Source of the DNA: Malus domestica
Taxonomy: Eukaryota > Streptophyta > Magnoliopsida > Rosales > Rosaceae
Length of the DNA stretch: 64,000 nucleotides
Assembly (NCBI RefSeq): GCF_042453785.1
Contig: NC_091663.1
Location: 36,415,001 to 36,479,000 of the forward strand
Direction of reading: 5' to 3'
Part shown: positions 49,601 through 60,565 of the stretch, in pieces
Position numbering within the stretch: position 1 is the stretch's first letter
Layout of the letters: the number at the start of each line of letters is the position of its first letter
The notes under the pieces: model-generated
What the model was told of the DNA's origin: nothing
Database searches by the model: none
The model's input: the letters and a program-made list of their open reading frames with translations, nothing else
Position numbers and translations under genes: made by a program

Positions 49601-49966
49601 TTACATCACTTTTAAAACATGGTTAACCAAATGCTCATTTGTTTTATTTTACAGCTGATTATTCTTAAACCACAACATAAACATTTTTTTTAAAAGCACA
49701 GCAATCCCAAACTGGCCCTTAGTCTCACACACAATCCTGTTTAATTATGTCCCTTGTTTACGTTTAATTTATTTAATTTTGTTGTTATAATAATTAAAAA
49801 ATGAGTGAGAAGCTAATAAGAGAGTGAAAATCACTTCCGTAATTGATATTGTTGATTTGTTACTGGAATAGTGCTATTTGATGACATTACTTTAGTCTAA
49901 AGTAGGATCTCCAATTGCACTGTTCAAGTGAAAATCATATCGGAACAGACAAAGGTACTCAAACTC

Positions 49967-50176
49967 GGAGATGGATTGTCTGCCCTCCCCTTTCCATACC
50001 CTCCTCATACTCTCTTGTTTTGTGCGGTTACAGTTAAGTCACGTCAACATTTGCTTTTTGTCTTATTATTTTTATATAAAAATTAATATAAAATGTTGAC
50101 GTGGCTTAACCGTGACTGCACAAAATAGGAGGGCATGGGGAGGATATGGGAAGGGGAGGGCAGACAATCCATCTCC
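49967..50176. mobile_element. Mutator-like hairpin MITE with a 9-bp target duplication
   Basis: 210 bp with nearly perfect inverted arms of about 85 bp (left GGAGATGGATTGTCTGCCCT, right the complement). Both flanks are CTCAAACTC (49958-49966 and 50177-50185), a 9-bp duplication. The paralogous stretch at about 48512-48530 has a single CTCAAACTC and no insert, a proper related empty site. Non-coding. Confidence 0.92.
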
Positions 50177-50185
50177 CTCAAACTC

Positions 50186-51060
50186 AAGTGTCGCACATGC
50201 TGACATCCAACAAACCAATCAAAACAAAAGATGCATAAAAGGGTCTCGAGTTTTGCCAAATACCAATGAATATGCTTTACCCAAATGAAGGAATAGACTT
50301 ACCATCATAGGAAACTCATGCCTCCTCTCTACGAAGCTTTGCTGGCTCTCTGTGTTTTCTCACCTGCAATTTAGACCCAATGCGCAGAGGCATTTCACCC
50401 ATGAAATTCTAAATCAGAAACATCTAAAAATAGAGAACAAAGAACCGAGAAAATAGTGTGTGCGGGCATGCGTGTTTCTCGGGTATATTTCATCAAACAG
50501 GTGATAGGCCCTGAACAAAAAAATGCATATGAATGTAAATGTTGTTTGTAAACTCAAATGGAACGCGTAAAATTACACTATAACATGGTTTGGCAATTTC
50601 ATTTCATTTAACTGATTTCAAATTCAATAATCAGAACATAAAAGAAGAAATACGAAAAATTACAGTTAGAAGTCACACATCAGTTAAAAGAGTTGAAAAA
50701 TAAGCAAGCTTGCTTAGGGAACTATATTTAAAATTTTCTCTCAGTGAGGTTTAAATAATCAGGCATTTAGAAAATAATTATTCCAAAAATTTCAACAAAC
50801 GTAATTAATTTGGTGATTAGCAATAGTATGCACTGATACAAACAAAAACTTGAATTCCAATCTCATGATGATTAATCTAAATCTAATGCGTAGTTTTCAA
50901 TTAAAAAAAATCTAGTAAGTAATTACAAATCATACAAACAAAAATATTGGATCGTGATTTATATTGCAAAATTTGATCAAAATAAGATGATTATTAATCC
51001 AGCGGGTTTCTTCACTCCTATTACATAAGACAAAAATACCTACATCAATACTACGAAAGT
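50186..51060. other. Intergenic, no gene seen
   Basis: AT-rich. The first 40 bases continue the paralogy with 48530-48560; nothing else is recognised. Confidence 0.5.
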
Positions 51061-51671
51061 TCTATTACTTTAGTCTAAAGAAGGCTTTTCAATTGCACTG
51101 TACCAATGAACAGTGTTTTGCATCACATTTCAGTTTATTTACAAGATTACCACTCGGATGCTTTTAACCACCTTTCATTTAATTTACAAAATTGCCACTC
51201 AGGCTTAAAAACCTATTTTCAGCCGTTGGCTGCATTTCACGTTTGACTCGGCGAGAGAGAGGGGAGGGGGACATCACGCCTGACAAATTGGAGAGAGACA
51301 ATCGCTCCCATTTTTGACTCGGAGACAGCTGGGTGTGCCTCTGGCGAGCGGAGATAGGAGGATAGAGTGACTACAGAGGAGGGAGACACAGAGCCTGACA
51401 GATTGGATAGAGATGGGAGCTACGGGTTTGGACTGAGTGAGAAAGATATTTAGGTAGGTGCTCTGCCAAGCTCTCTCTGCCGCTAATCTTGATGCAAACG
51501 TGTTGATAATCATGGGAAGGGTAGAACGATGGTAAAGCTGGCCTTTTCCATTTCCTTCTCAAACCCTCATTGCCTCTTCCGTCTCGCAGACTCTCGCAGA
51601 CCCTATGAGAACGACAGTCTCGCCTCCATCCTATCCTCCAGTCGCCGCCGTCTCCCTTCTCGAGGTAGGGT

Positions 51672-52475
51672 GTTGTGCGTGTGCGGACACCATCAGTTGC
51701 TGGATTCATTAACCCCGGTTCTGAGGGATTTCAAAAGCTATTTTTCCGTTGAGGAAATCGCCATACCGGTGCACTCAAAGTAAGTCGCCATTCTCTCATC
51801 CTCTTCCTAGATTTCGTCTTTCGTGGCTGCAAGCCAAGTTTTGTATAGTTATCTATATGCATGTATGCTTGGTTAATCTTAATTTTCCATATCCAATATA
51901 TTCAAATCATGTTATTAGTCAGATTACTATTTGTGATCTGTTGTTTCGAGATTGTCTAACCTTTAGGTTGATAACTGTTGCAGCATTGAAGCATCATATG
52001 CCGCACATCCTATTGCTGATGTCTTTATCAACTTTGCTTCATACAGAAGGTCAATGATTATTCTATGAGTAGTGTTTTGGAGTGCAAAGCTTATATGGTT
52101 GCACCTAACGATGAATGTATGTTGATATATCTGCAGTGATGCTGCTTCTTCCATGGCTGCTTTGAAGCAACCAACCATTAGAGTTGTGGCAATCATTGCT
52201 GAAGGTGTACCTGAGTCAGCTGAAGGTGTACCTGAGTCAGACACTAAGCAATTGATTGCATATGCACGGGCAACCAACAAGGTTACACGATTGATGCAAA
52301 GTCATCTTAATTTCACTAACCTGGGAAAATGAACTGGCGATGCTAACTTTAATTATCGTATCTTTTGCAGGTTGTCATTGGCTCAGCTACTGTTGGAGGA
52401 ATTCAAGCTGGTGCTTTTAAGATTGGTGACACTGCTGAAACAATTAATAACTTTATTCCTGTATTTTCTGGATAA
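51672..52475 (+). pseudogene. ACLB: ATP-citrate synthase beta chain (ACLB), 5' exons, relic
   Basis: Exon pieces are at about 51672-51779 (TPSVAGFINPGSEGFQKLFF, then in another frame EEIAIPVHS), 51984-52049 (EASYAAHPIADVFINFASYR), 52137-52281 (AASSMAALKQPTIRVVAIIA, ending QLIAYARATNK) and 52371-52475 (VVIGSATVGGIQAGAFKIGD, then a stop soon after). Splice sites are kept, so it is a DNA-level copy. There is one frame change before EEIAI, and AEGVPES occurs twice in a row through a 21-bp tandem duplication (52198-52218, 52219-52239). The rest of the roughly 600-residue protein is absent. ACLB is the catalytic subunit for cytosolic acetyl-CoA supply. Confidence 0.92.
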
Positions 52476-52769
52476 TTCTTTTATCCCCTTTCTTCTGCGT
52501 TTAATTTGCTTAGGAAAATTTGTTTTGGAACTAAAAGTGTGTGTCTCGTAATGTGATTAAACTCTGTTAACAAGGATTTTGGTCTCTAGATTTTTCATGG
52601 TGGAATTCTTATGGTGATAATTTTCTGCCGATGTCTTTGTTTTTGTACTTCTCTCAATTGTATGTAAATTCAATGAATTGTGAAATTTTTGGTGTGGTGT
52701 ATTCAATGAATTGGCCAAACGGATTGATAATTAACAATAGTAATAGTTGCTTTCACTTTGCAACACTTA

Positions 52770-53013
52770 TGGTGAAGCTGTAGATACCAGTGTTATATCT
52801 GAAGTCTATGCCCTTCGGATTGCAGTCGAGAGGCAGAGAATTTCTCTAAACAATGCTGGTCGCCTTCCCATTAATAAAATAAGGGATCCAAACTTAAATC
52901 GTGCTGAGATTTCTGATCTTCCAGTTGAGGACAAGTCACATAATCTGCTGGTAGAGGCCCTTCGTGGCCAGACTAAGAAGTTCAATACCATAGTGGCAGT
53001 CCGGCCGATTTGA
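52770..53013 (+). pseudogene. Unrecognised gene fragment with exon-like open frame
   Basis: After a GTAG acceptor-like site at about 52771 the frame reads SEVYALRIAVERQRISLNNA, GRLPINKIRDPNLNRAEISD, LPVEDKSHNLLVEALRGQTK, KFNTIVAVRPI and a stop. The amino-acid mix and lack of repeats suggest a real exon. It is not part of ACLB, and I do not recognise the family. Confidence 0.45.
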
Positions 53014-54786
53014 GGTGGGTAATACAAACTTTTATGTTAAGTTGATTCGTTTTGGTTTTTTGGGATGCTTAATTTCATCTGGAAACAAGGCTGAGCATCC
53101 AAAAGTTTCAAATTTATACCCATTATTCAATACTAGCTCAGTAATCATCATGTTTTCTCTGACTTTGTTTGTGAATGCTGATATATAATCATATTTTAAG
53201 AGTTTTCTATTGGGGAAATGTTAGGAGCCGATTGTCCCACTTCGAAAAAACAGCAGCAGTGGGTCCTCTTTAAAATTAATCCAACTGAAGAGACTAAGGA
53301 CTGGGCACCTTCTACAAACTGCAGTACTACTACTCATGCAAGGTCTATTTCATTTCCTCTTTTGCTCTCTAAATCTTCATAACTTGCTTTTAGGTGCATT
53401 TTTGTTTGATTCTTATTTAAAATGAATCTAATTGAATATTCATAATCAAAAGAATTAATTTTTCTAATTGCCCAATTTTGCAGGTTTTGTATTCAAGTCT
53501 ATGTCATTGCTTTATCTAAGGCAGTTGAAATGTGCATACAATATCTTAGTTTTTGTTTTTTCTTCTTTGGCTGCTTAGAGATTATGGGTCACCAGCCTGG
53601 TTTTTAATGGTATAGCAAAAGTTTGCATCTTTTTGTAAGCTGTGAAATAAATATCAGATTATCTTTGGCCGCTGCACGCCTATTGCAGAAAACACCACGA
53701 GTATTTTCCAGATCTTTCATCAGTAACTCCATGAAATAATCTTTCGGCACCCCTCCATGGCATAGAAGGGCAATTAAATTCCTCGAAAATTTTGTATTCC
53801 TAGGCTTTGTACTGAAAAATGAAAACGTCAACTTAAAAACTACGTCTTCATTTATTTGCTCTGCATCTTAAATTCTCAACTGTAGGGGGAGCAATATAAA
53901 TTAGGCAAACATACATTCTACATAATGGGTGTACCTTACTCCAACTATCTCCAACGAATTCACTGTTTGACCATCCAGCATCTGTCTATTTGTCTCAACA
54001 TTGGACATGGAATGCTGTCAGACTAAGAGAAATGCCCTGCCCATCGGGGCAATCCATCTCTCGACATTCCAGTTGCGTTTCCCAGAAAACATTGAGGATT
54101 CAATTGGTTCACAGTCATCTGCTTCCCTCCACAGATCTTCTTCACAGCATAACATCTGCCTTCGTCTCACTCTCACTACTCAGGTATTTCACTGATTTGG
54201 GGTTTTACGCAATTACAAATTTAAGTCCATTCATGTGTTGATCTCGGTTTATTTCTGTCACTCTCTATCTGACTTGAAAATAAAAACCCTAAGTTTAGAT
54301 TGTTCTCTGAATCCAGATTGATTTCATTCACGACAATTCTTAACAAATTTCCCCAATATGACATTTTCCCTTATTATTTTCATACATTTTATGGTTCTAA
54401 TCAGTCTTTTTCGACCTTTATCACTCCCTATACAATTGTGAATAAGTAAGTTCCATGTCTGCAAAACTCTAATTACTCTAATCTAATTATCTTTCAGGAA
54501 CCTAATCCCTGAACTTATTAAATTCGTTAGAGAGGTGATTTTGGATTGAATCCCAAAGTTCCCTTCCTATTTCTAAGGTTGGTGTTTTGTGCACATTTTG
54601 GGTGGTGGGTGTTGTGAATCATCACATTTTATTAAAGGTATTTGATCTGGGTAATTCTAAACCCATGTTTGGTAGTGCGAAAATGGTCTTGATTTTTTCT
54701 GCAGCTTACTACAGTTGTGGAAGTTGTGGTTTTGGGATAGTATAGGTTGAGTTCAAAACATCCTTGAGAAATAAGGGTTGGCACAG
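53014..54786. other. Spacer inside the fragment cluster
   Basis: AT-rich. 53220-53345 has an open stretch (CPTSKKQQQWVLFKINPTEE) that may be another exon piece. 53990-54190 could be a leader exon belonging to the rhomboid fragment, by position only. Confidence 0.35.
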
Positions 54787-54975
54787 ATGGGTAGGCCATT
54801 GGTTTTTGAGATCTTGGACAAACCAGCCACAAGTTGTTTCATAGGAATATGCAGTGCAATTTGGTTCTACATACAGAAGAAAAACATTGGCTATTCACTT
54901 GTGGCCTTGAGTTATGAAACTGCGGTTGCAGGGCACCATTGGAGGATTATAACTTCAGCTTTCTCTCATATAAGC
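54787..54975 (+). pseudogene. Rhomboid-like protease, first-exon fragment (RBL13-like)
   Basis: [63 protein letters not shown]. This matches the N-terminus and first membrane helix of a plant rhomboid group, with the conserved [12 protein letters not shown]. After HIS the sequence switches to [16 protein letters not shown], which is not rhomboid; the helices with the catalytic Ser and His are absent. There is no frame damage in the part that remains. Confidence 0.82.
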
Positions 54976-55139
54976 ATGAAAGCCGTGTCGAAGCTGGTAA
55001 AAAACGATTCCTCAGTGCATCAGGTAACTTCTATATGGTTTTCCCAAAATTAGATCACTTCTAATTCCGATCTGTGTTCTTCAATCATGTTGTCTTCGTC
55101 TGTTTTTAATTTTTGGGGCAGGTTCTTGACTATTTTCAG

Positions 55140-55299
55140 GGTATGTGGCTGTGAGCCCACATCAGAGGCCGGTTCGACATTCCGTTGTTTGTGAGGTTGC
55201 CACGAAGAAGCCTGACTCTGCCGTGAAGAGAGATCGGCAGGCCGAAAAGAGGAGGATTTACAACAAATCCCAGAAATCTGAAATCAAAACCCGGATGAA
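55140..55299 (+). pseudogene. Plastid ribosomal protein S20 (bS20c), single-exon fragment
   Basis: Exon from a CAG acceptor at 55139 to a GT donor at 55300. It reads SPHQRPVRHSVVCEVATKKP, then DSAVKRDRQAEKRRIYNKSQ, KSEIKTRMK. The AEKRR(I/V)YNK core and KSEI(K)TRMK are bS20 landmarks, and the residues before them resemble the end of a transit peptide. The first exon and the C-terminal helices are absent. It lies 165 bp after the rhomboid piece, in the same orientation. Confidence 0.85.
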
Positions 55300-57357
55300 G
55301 TAGGTACTTCTCTTATCGTTCTTCTTCACTTTCAAGAAGCACCGGTGTTTATTGAAAGTATATAATCCGTTTAGACATTTAGTTTTTGACGTATCAAGTA
55401 TTTTGCGTTGTTAGTTTTCTGTTACTTTTGTTGCTGCCTGCCTTTTTTTTTCTATTTTTTCGTTTTTATCCTCTTCTCTTTCACTTTTGTGCAACCCATT
55501 GTCCTCAGTTTATAATCTTTCGTTGGATAATTTGATCGCCTAATGTATTCTCAAGCAATATCTTTGGTTTTAAACTGTTGTAACCAGTTTAATCTTTAAA
55601 CTGTTCACTTTTAATCTTTAAACTATTCAATGTTAACCCCAACATTTTACTTTCATTCTTTACACATTGGAACCAAATTTAATTGGTGCTAAAAACGTAT
55701 AGAGCCTTTAACTATACCATGAATGCAATGTTAGCCAATAAAAAATTATAAAAGTAACTTTGTCATGGGCTATAATCATATACAACATCGTTCCATGATT
55801 ATTACCAACCTTTAAAATCAAATTTAGCATCAGTATGTTTTACCTATCTGTTTCAATCTCAACCACTAGCAGCTACAATTTTGTATTAATCACCGTTATC
55901 GATTGTTCTTAACATATGATCATCAGATCCCAATATGTCGACTGTCGTTTTCCCTACCTTATTGTATGTGAAACAATTATATTTGCACTCACTTTTATTC
56001 ATTGGAAACAGTATTTGTCTCTCCGTATCCAATCCTTGGTGCAAAATGTTTACAATTTGAATCTGATTCAGCGTCCTACAGCCAAATTGTAATCAATCTG
56101 AAAGAACTGCGTCTGTTCGCGGTCTTCAAGGTATAACATTGATCACTATCAACTTTAAATTTCTTTTTCAACATTTTTTCCTTTTGCATTTCTTTAAAAA
56201 AAACCTTTATTCAATATATACTGATATGGTCACTTATAGCATAAAAAAACTTCATCTTTTTTGTCAATATTTAAGTTTTTCTTATTTTTCTTCGTGAACC
56301 AGGTTAGCCCATAACTCTGTAACCATCCACGTATAGAACTTATCCATTTTTATCATTGTGGTATCAATACAAATTTTCTCTTATTTTTTGAGGTGGGATT
56401 GGTCTTAAAATACAAGAACCAGAATTTAATTGATCCCATTGTTCTGTACACAAAAATTCCATCGACCCAAAAACCTCATGTGGAAAACAAATGTATTTGC
56501 CTTTTTTTTTCTGCTTCTCCTTAGTTTTTACGTATTATTTCATTTTTTTCCTCATCATTCTCTCTTTCATGATTAGGTTTAACGCACAGTTTTTAAACCT
56601 CTTAAACCCTGTGTGTTTTGCTTCATTATTTAACATTCATTTGGATTTGTGATTGATATCAACTTGGTCACGTTTTCATACTTGCAAAGCATCTTTAGAG
56701 TAATGCCTTTAAACTGTGTCAATTTTTCAATGAAAAACCTTGAGAACCTTATTCAGTATTTGGCGATTAGATGAAACATCAACATAATTTCCCTCGCTTT
56801 GACCGATTCTCTGTGATTAAAGTCTGGAAAAATACAGTGAAAAAGGTGCAGCTTTTTTATGGGATTGACAATTTTCGGCTTAGTTTTGGCTAAAAAAGAA
56901 TTAGCGTGTTACTTATTAAGTTGAGTTAACAAATTTGCAGGGTACAACAGAGCACATAGGACAAGTTTTCAAACGAGTTAAGATCCAGCTGAAAAGAGCA
57001 TACAAGATAGAGAACTGGTATGCTGCTTTGTCTTTGTGTTGGATTTTTATGTTTAGGTTCTGCTGCTCAGTAGACTTTATAGTGTTCTAAATCTGTTTTG
57101 TAAATGTGCTAAAAGATTGGACATGTTATTGAATATTAGCCATGTAGTTTGAATTGGATATGTGATTGAATGTTAGGTATTTAGTTTGAATTGATTTGGA
57201 TATGTGGTTTATTGAATTGGAATTTGGTTATGTGCTAATTTGAATTGGATATGTTGAATTAGAGATGTGCTACTTTGAATTGGATAGGTTGAATTGAAGT
57301 GTGCTATATTGATATATGATGAACTGATGGTTACAGAACACACACGCACACACTCAC
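55300..57357 (+). other. Spacer with two exon-like pieces of unknown origin
   Basis: 56012-56130 (AG before, GT after) is open as FVSPYPILGAKCLQFESDSA, SYSQIVINLKELRLFAVFK. 56941-57017 (TTTGCAG before, GTATGC after) is open as GTTEHIGQVFKRVKIQLKRA, YKIEN. Both have good splice borders and protein-like composition; neither family is recognised. 57110-57310 is a degenerate run of TTGAATTGGATATGT units. Confidence 0.4.
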
Positions 57358-57470
57358 CAGTTATCACATACTCTGGGGATGCATAACCATAGGTTCCCAC
57401 GACTCGCGTCGAAACATGAGTTTTATCACCCTTCGCAAGTTTGAAATCCGAAAGCTTGCCATTGTAATCC
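57358..57470 (-). pseudogene. Receptor-like cytoplasmic kinase (RLCK VII/PBL type), single-exon fragment
   Basis: A 113 bp exon bounded by TTTTAG and GTGAGT, reading [20 protein letters not shown] then [17 protein letters not shown]. This is the activation segment of PBL-type kinases. The DFG glycine is Lys (DFK), and a few residues between LAK and GDKTHVS are missing. The rest of the kinase is absent. It is the only piece of this cluster clearly on the minus strand. Confidence 0.82.
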
Positions 57471-57801
57471 TAAAATAACTCATTCATTTAACACATGAAA
57501 ATTATGCATTTTCATAATTAAAGTTTTAAATTGTCATCATTCTGGTCAAATGCACCATTTCCGTTTTGTTTCCCTTCTCTCATCTTGCAAGCACTCATGG
57601 TGTCTATTTCCTTTTAATTTCGGTTAATGTAGGTTTTGAAATTTGTGATGATCATTTTCATATTTCTATAAATTTTGAGAGAAAAAAGCATGTGAAAAAG
57701 ACACCTAAAAGCAGCTAAGTAAACAGTTTAATCAAGAAGCAATTCAGAAGTAGAACCAAATAAGCCACAGTCCAACTTTTGCACACCCTCCGACGTAATT
57801 T

Positions 57802-58010
57802 AATATCAGAAACCGTCTCCTGAATTCAAGTTTTCCTAGAGCTTCTAATTGTGTGTGCCCATAGTGTCTTTCTTGGTCTACAACAAAGCACTTATTAGTG
57901 AGAGCAATATCAGAAACCGTCTCCTGAATTCAAGTTTGCCTAGAGCTTCTAATTGTGTGTGCCCATCGTGTCTTTCTTAGTCTACAACCAAGGACTGATT
58001 AGTGAGAGCT
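57802..58010. repeat. Tandem duplication, 104 bp unit, two copies
   Basis: 57802-57905 and 57906-58010 both start AATATCAGAAACCGTCTCCT and run to TAGTGAGAGC, with about 6 differences. Confidence 0.95.
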
Positions 58011-58908
58011 TCAAAAATAGATAGTTATCATAAACAAACAATTGATCACAATGATAATTTGGGTTTATAGTGCTTCTAAATGCTGTTTTAATTGAGTTTT
58101 CTGTGTTTGGTCGATTTGTTGTTGCGGATGGGTGATACGTTTTTTTCTTTCAGTTAAGAAACGATGCCTTTCAGAATTTGTAATTTTTTGTTGGGGTTTT
58201 TTCAAGCTGCTGTGTTAAAGGTATATGATGTGTTTTTTTCTTTCGCTTTATTCTTGCTGATTTGGGATGGTTTTTACATTGTATTTTTGTTATGAGTTTG
58301 TTGTCCCATTTTTGTAATGGACTTGGAATGAAATGGGATTGGAGGGTGATAAAAATTTCTAGCTAGCTAGGGAAAGGTCAGAGTGTTCAGATTTTGCAGG
58401 TGGGATATTAGGGTGAGGGATATTAGGCCGTGCCTTTGGAAGGTCTCACTGCTTTTAAAGTTGAATGGTGCTAACTGAATATAATGCGTTCATTCTTCAT
58501 TGTGCGTGAGCGTATGTGTATGCAGTATATGTGAGTGCATGCAGTGTCACTTGGGCCGTTGGCTTTTTGAGGTATGTTCATTTATAGAGATTTTGTAACT
58601 GTATTGTTGAATTTTTAATGTATTCTTGGATTTTAAAGGGGCACCATATTTATGGGTTGTTGTACGATTCTAGGGAGATAAAGAGGGGATTGAGAGGTCA
58701 TGCTAAGGAGAGTATATTACTTGAGAACTTTTTTGGAAACCATCTCTTTCTAATCAAAGACGTTCAGTTTCTTCCCACTCATTATACAATGTGTTTATAT
58801 GCCAGCTCACTTGAATGTATATAAAAAAAATTGTTTGCTCATAATTGTGTTGAATTTATTCAACTTAAATGTGTTTTATTCATCCGATTACACCTGAAAC
58901 AACATGTT
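58011..58908. other. Spacer before the Helitron-like terminus
   Basis: AT-rich, no gene recognised. Confidence 0.45.
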
Positions 58909-59159
58909 CCCGCAGCAACGCGCGGGCATATTTTCTTGTAGTTCCTATGAAAAACCTGTATTTAACCAACCTACTCTTTTCAAATGGAATTTGGTGTCTG
59001 AAAAATGAGAAATTCAAAAACTTTGCTGCAGAAATTAAAAAACAAAAACCAAACACTTACTATGTATTATCACTTTAATTCTAATTGCCACTTCAAGCTC
59101 CCTAGCTTTTGACGCATCATGATCATACTCATAAAGCAACTAAAATTTTCAACTGGATT

Positions 59160-59926
59160 ATGCCAAAAATTAGAGAATTGGATGACAAGTTTAGGTGCAA
59201 TATATACTTGAGTTCCCACAAGGAAGATGGTATTTTAGAAGTTAGCAAATTGGACCCTAACGAAAGACTTCTTAGAGCTACTGCCAAAGTACCCAAGCAG
59301 GAGGGAATAGAACCAGAGAGCCGATTACCACCCAAATCTAACTCGGCTAGGTTGTTTAGTTGACAGAGTCCATACGGGATCTGTCCTCGCAGAACATTAT
59401 CATTAAAATACAAAGCTTGGAGATTCTGTAGCCTTTGTATTAAAGTTGGAATTGCTCCACTCAACTGATTGTTTCCTATGTCTAATGTTATCAAGCTGCT
59501 CAAATTGGCAATATCAACGGGAATGTTGCCCCTGATGTTGGAAATGCTTAAATCAACAGTTAGGAGTGTCGTAGAGATATTCCCACGAGAAGCTGGAATC
59601 GTGGTGTTTAGTGGATTATCTGCCAACAATAATTCAGTCAAATTTCTAAGATTAAGCAAGCAAGATAGAATGCTTGCTGCTTGTGGAGTAGAAGCATCAA
59701 TCATCAGATTATTCATGTACAAGCTAAGGTACTCGAGGTTTTTCAAGGAACAGAGTGTGATAGGAAGAAACCCGGTAAATGAGTTTACACTCATGTCTAG
59801 CTCCCTGAGCTTGGAAGCATTGGAGAGGTTAGGGAATAGTCCGGCCACGAGGTTATTTCTGGCTACATAAACGATTTCTAGGTTTGGAACGTTAAGACCT
59901 ATGTTTGCTGGGAGGCCACCTGATAG
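59160..59926 (-). pseudogene. LRR receptor-like kinase, LRR-region fragment (interrupted gene, 3' piece)
   Basis: Reads [20 protein letters not shown] at the right edge, then [80 protein letters not shown] and [20 protein letters not shown], ending [10 protein letters not shown]. After that the LRR pattern is lost and a stop follows. Eight to ten repeats of the plant-specific LxGxIP type are present. The frame is open throughout. The membrane segment and kinase should lie further left but are not there. The piece upstream of it is at 63.87-64.0 kb. Confidence 0.88.
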
Positions 59927-60565
59927 CTACAACAACAACAACAAAGCCTTTTCCCACTAAGTGGGGTCGGCTATATGAATCCTAGAACGCCATTGCGCTC
60001 GGTTTTGTGTCATGTCCTCCGTTAGATCCAAGTACTCAAGTCTTTTCTTAGGGTCTCTTCCAAAGTTTTCCTAGGTCTTCCTCTACCCCTTCGGCCCTGA
60101 ACCTCTGTCCCGTAGTCACATTTTCGAACCGGAGCGTCAGTAGGCCTTCTTTGCACATCTCCAAACCACCGGAACCGATTTTCTCTCATATTTCCTTCAA
60201 TTTTGGCTACTCCTACTTTACCTCGGATATCCTCATTCCCAATCTTATCCTTTCTCGTGTGCCCATACATCCCACGAAGCATCCTCATCTCCGCTACACC
60301 CATTTTGTGTACGTGTTGATGCTTCACCGCCCAACATTCTGTGCCATACAACATCGCTGGCCTTATTGCCGTCCTATAAAATTTTCCCTTAAGCTTCAGT
60401 GGCCTACAACGGTCACACAACACGCCGGATGCATTCTGACACTTCATCCATCCAGCTTGTATTCTATGGTTGAGATCTCCATCTAATTCTCCGTTCTCTT
60501 GCAAGATAGATCCTAGGTAGCGAAAACGGTCACTTTTTGTGATCTTCGCTAGATTGCTCCGGTCA
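59927..60565 (-). mobile_element. RTE-type LINE, 5'-truncated 3' end
   Basis: On the minus strand it encodes the C-terminal part of an RTE polyprotein: DRFRYLGSILQENGELDGDL, NHRIQAGWMKCQNASGVLCD, YRTAIRPAMLYGTECWAVKH, VAEMRMLRGMYGHTRKDKIG, GRRGRGRPRKTLEETLRKDL. A frame change then ends it a few codons later. The 3' end is a (TTG)n run and TAG at 59927-59943, typical of RTE elements, abutting the LRR sequence. The reverse transcriptase core and endonuclease are absent. Confidence 0.9.

Larger units (their letters stand above)
51061..58938 (+). mobile_element. Candidate Helitron carrying captured host gene fragments (5' end not proven)
   Basis: The right end is CCCGC-AGCAACGC-GCGGG (58909-58926), a GC-rich 3' hairpin, followed after about 8 bases by CTTG and then T at 58939. 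This is close to the Helitron rule of a hairpin some 10 bp before CTRR and a host T. To its left lie pieces of at least four host genes, nearly all on the plus strand: ACLB, a rhomboid, plastid S20 and RLCK, plus unrecognised exons. ATTACTTTAGTCTAAAG near 51062 recurs at 49882, followed in both by CAATTGCACTGT, and may mark the left part of such elements. I chose it as left limit only tentatively. No Rep/helicase is present, so it would be non-autonomous. Confidence 0.45.

Noticed and set aside
49195-49615. Glycine-rich or proline-rich proteins on both strands
   Set aside because: Trinucleotide repeat tract; long frames on both strands are an artefact of triplet composition.
51371-51709. 112-codon minus-strand open frame at the ACLB relic
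   Set aside because: Lies antisense to and upstream of the ACLB exon; no recognisable family.
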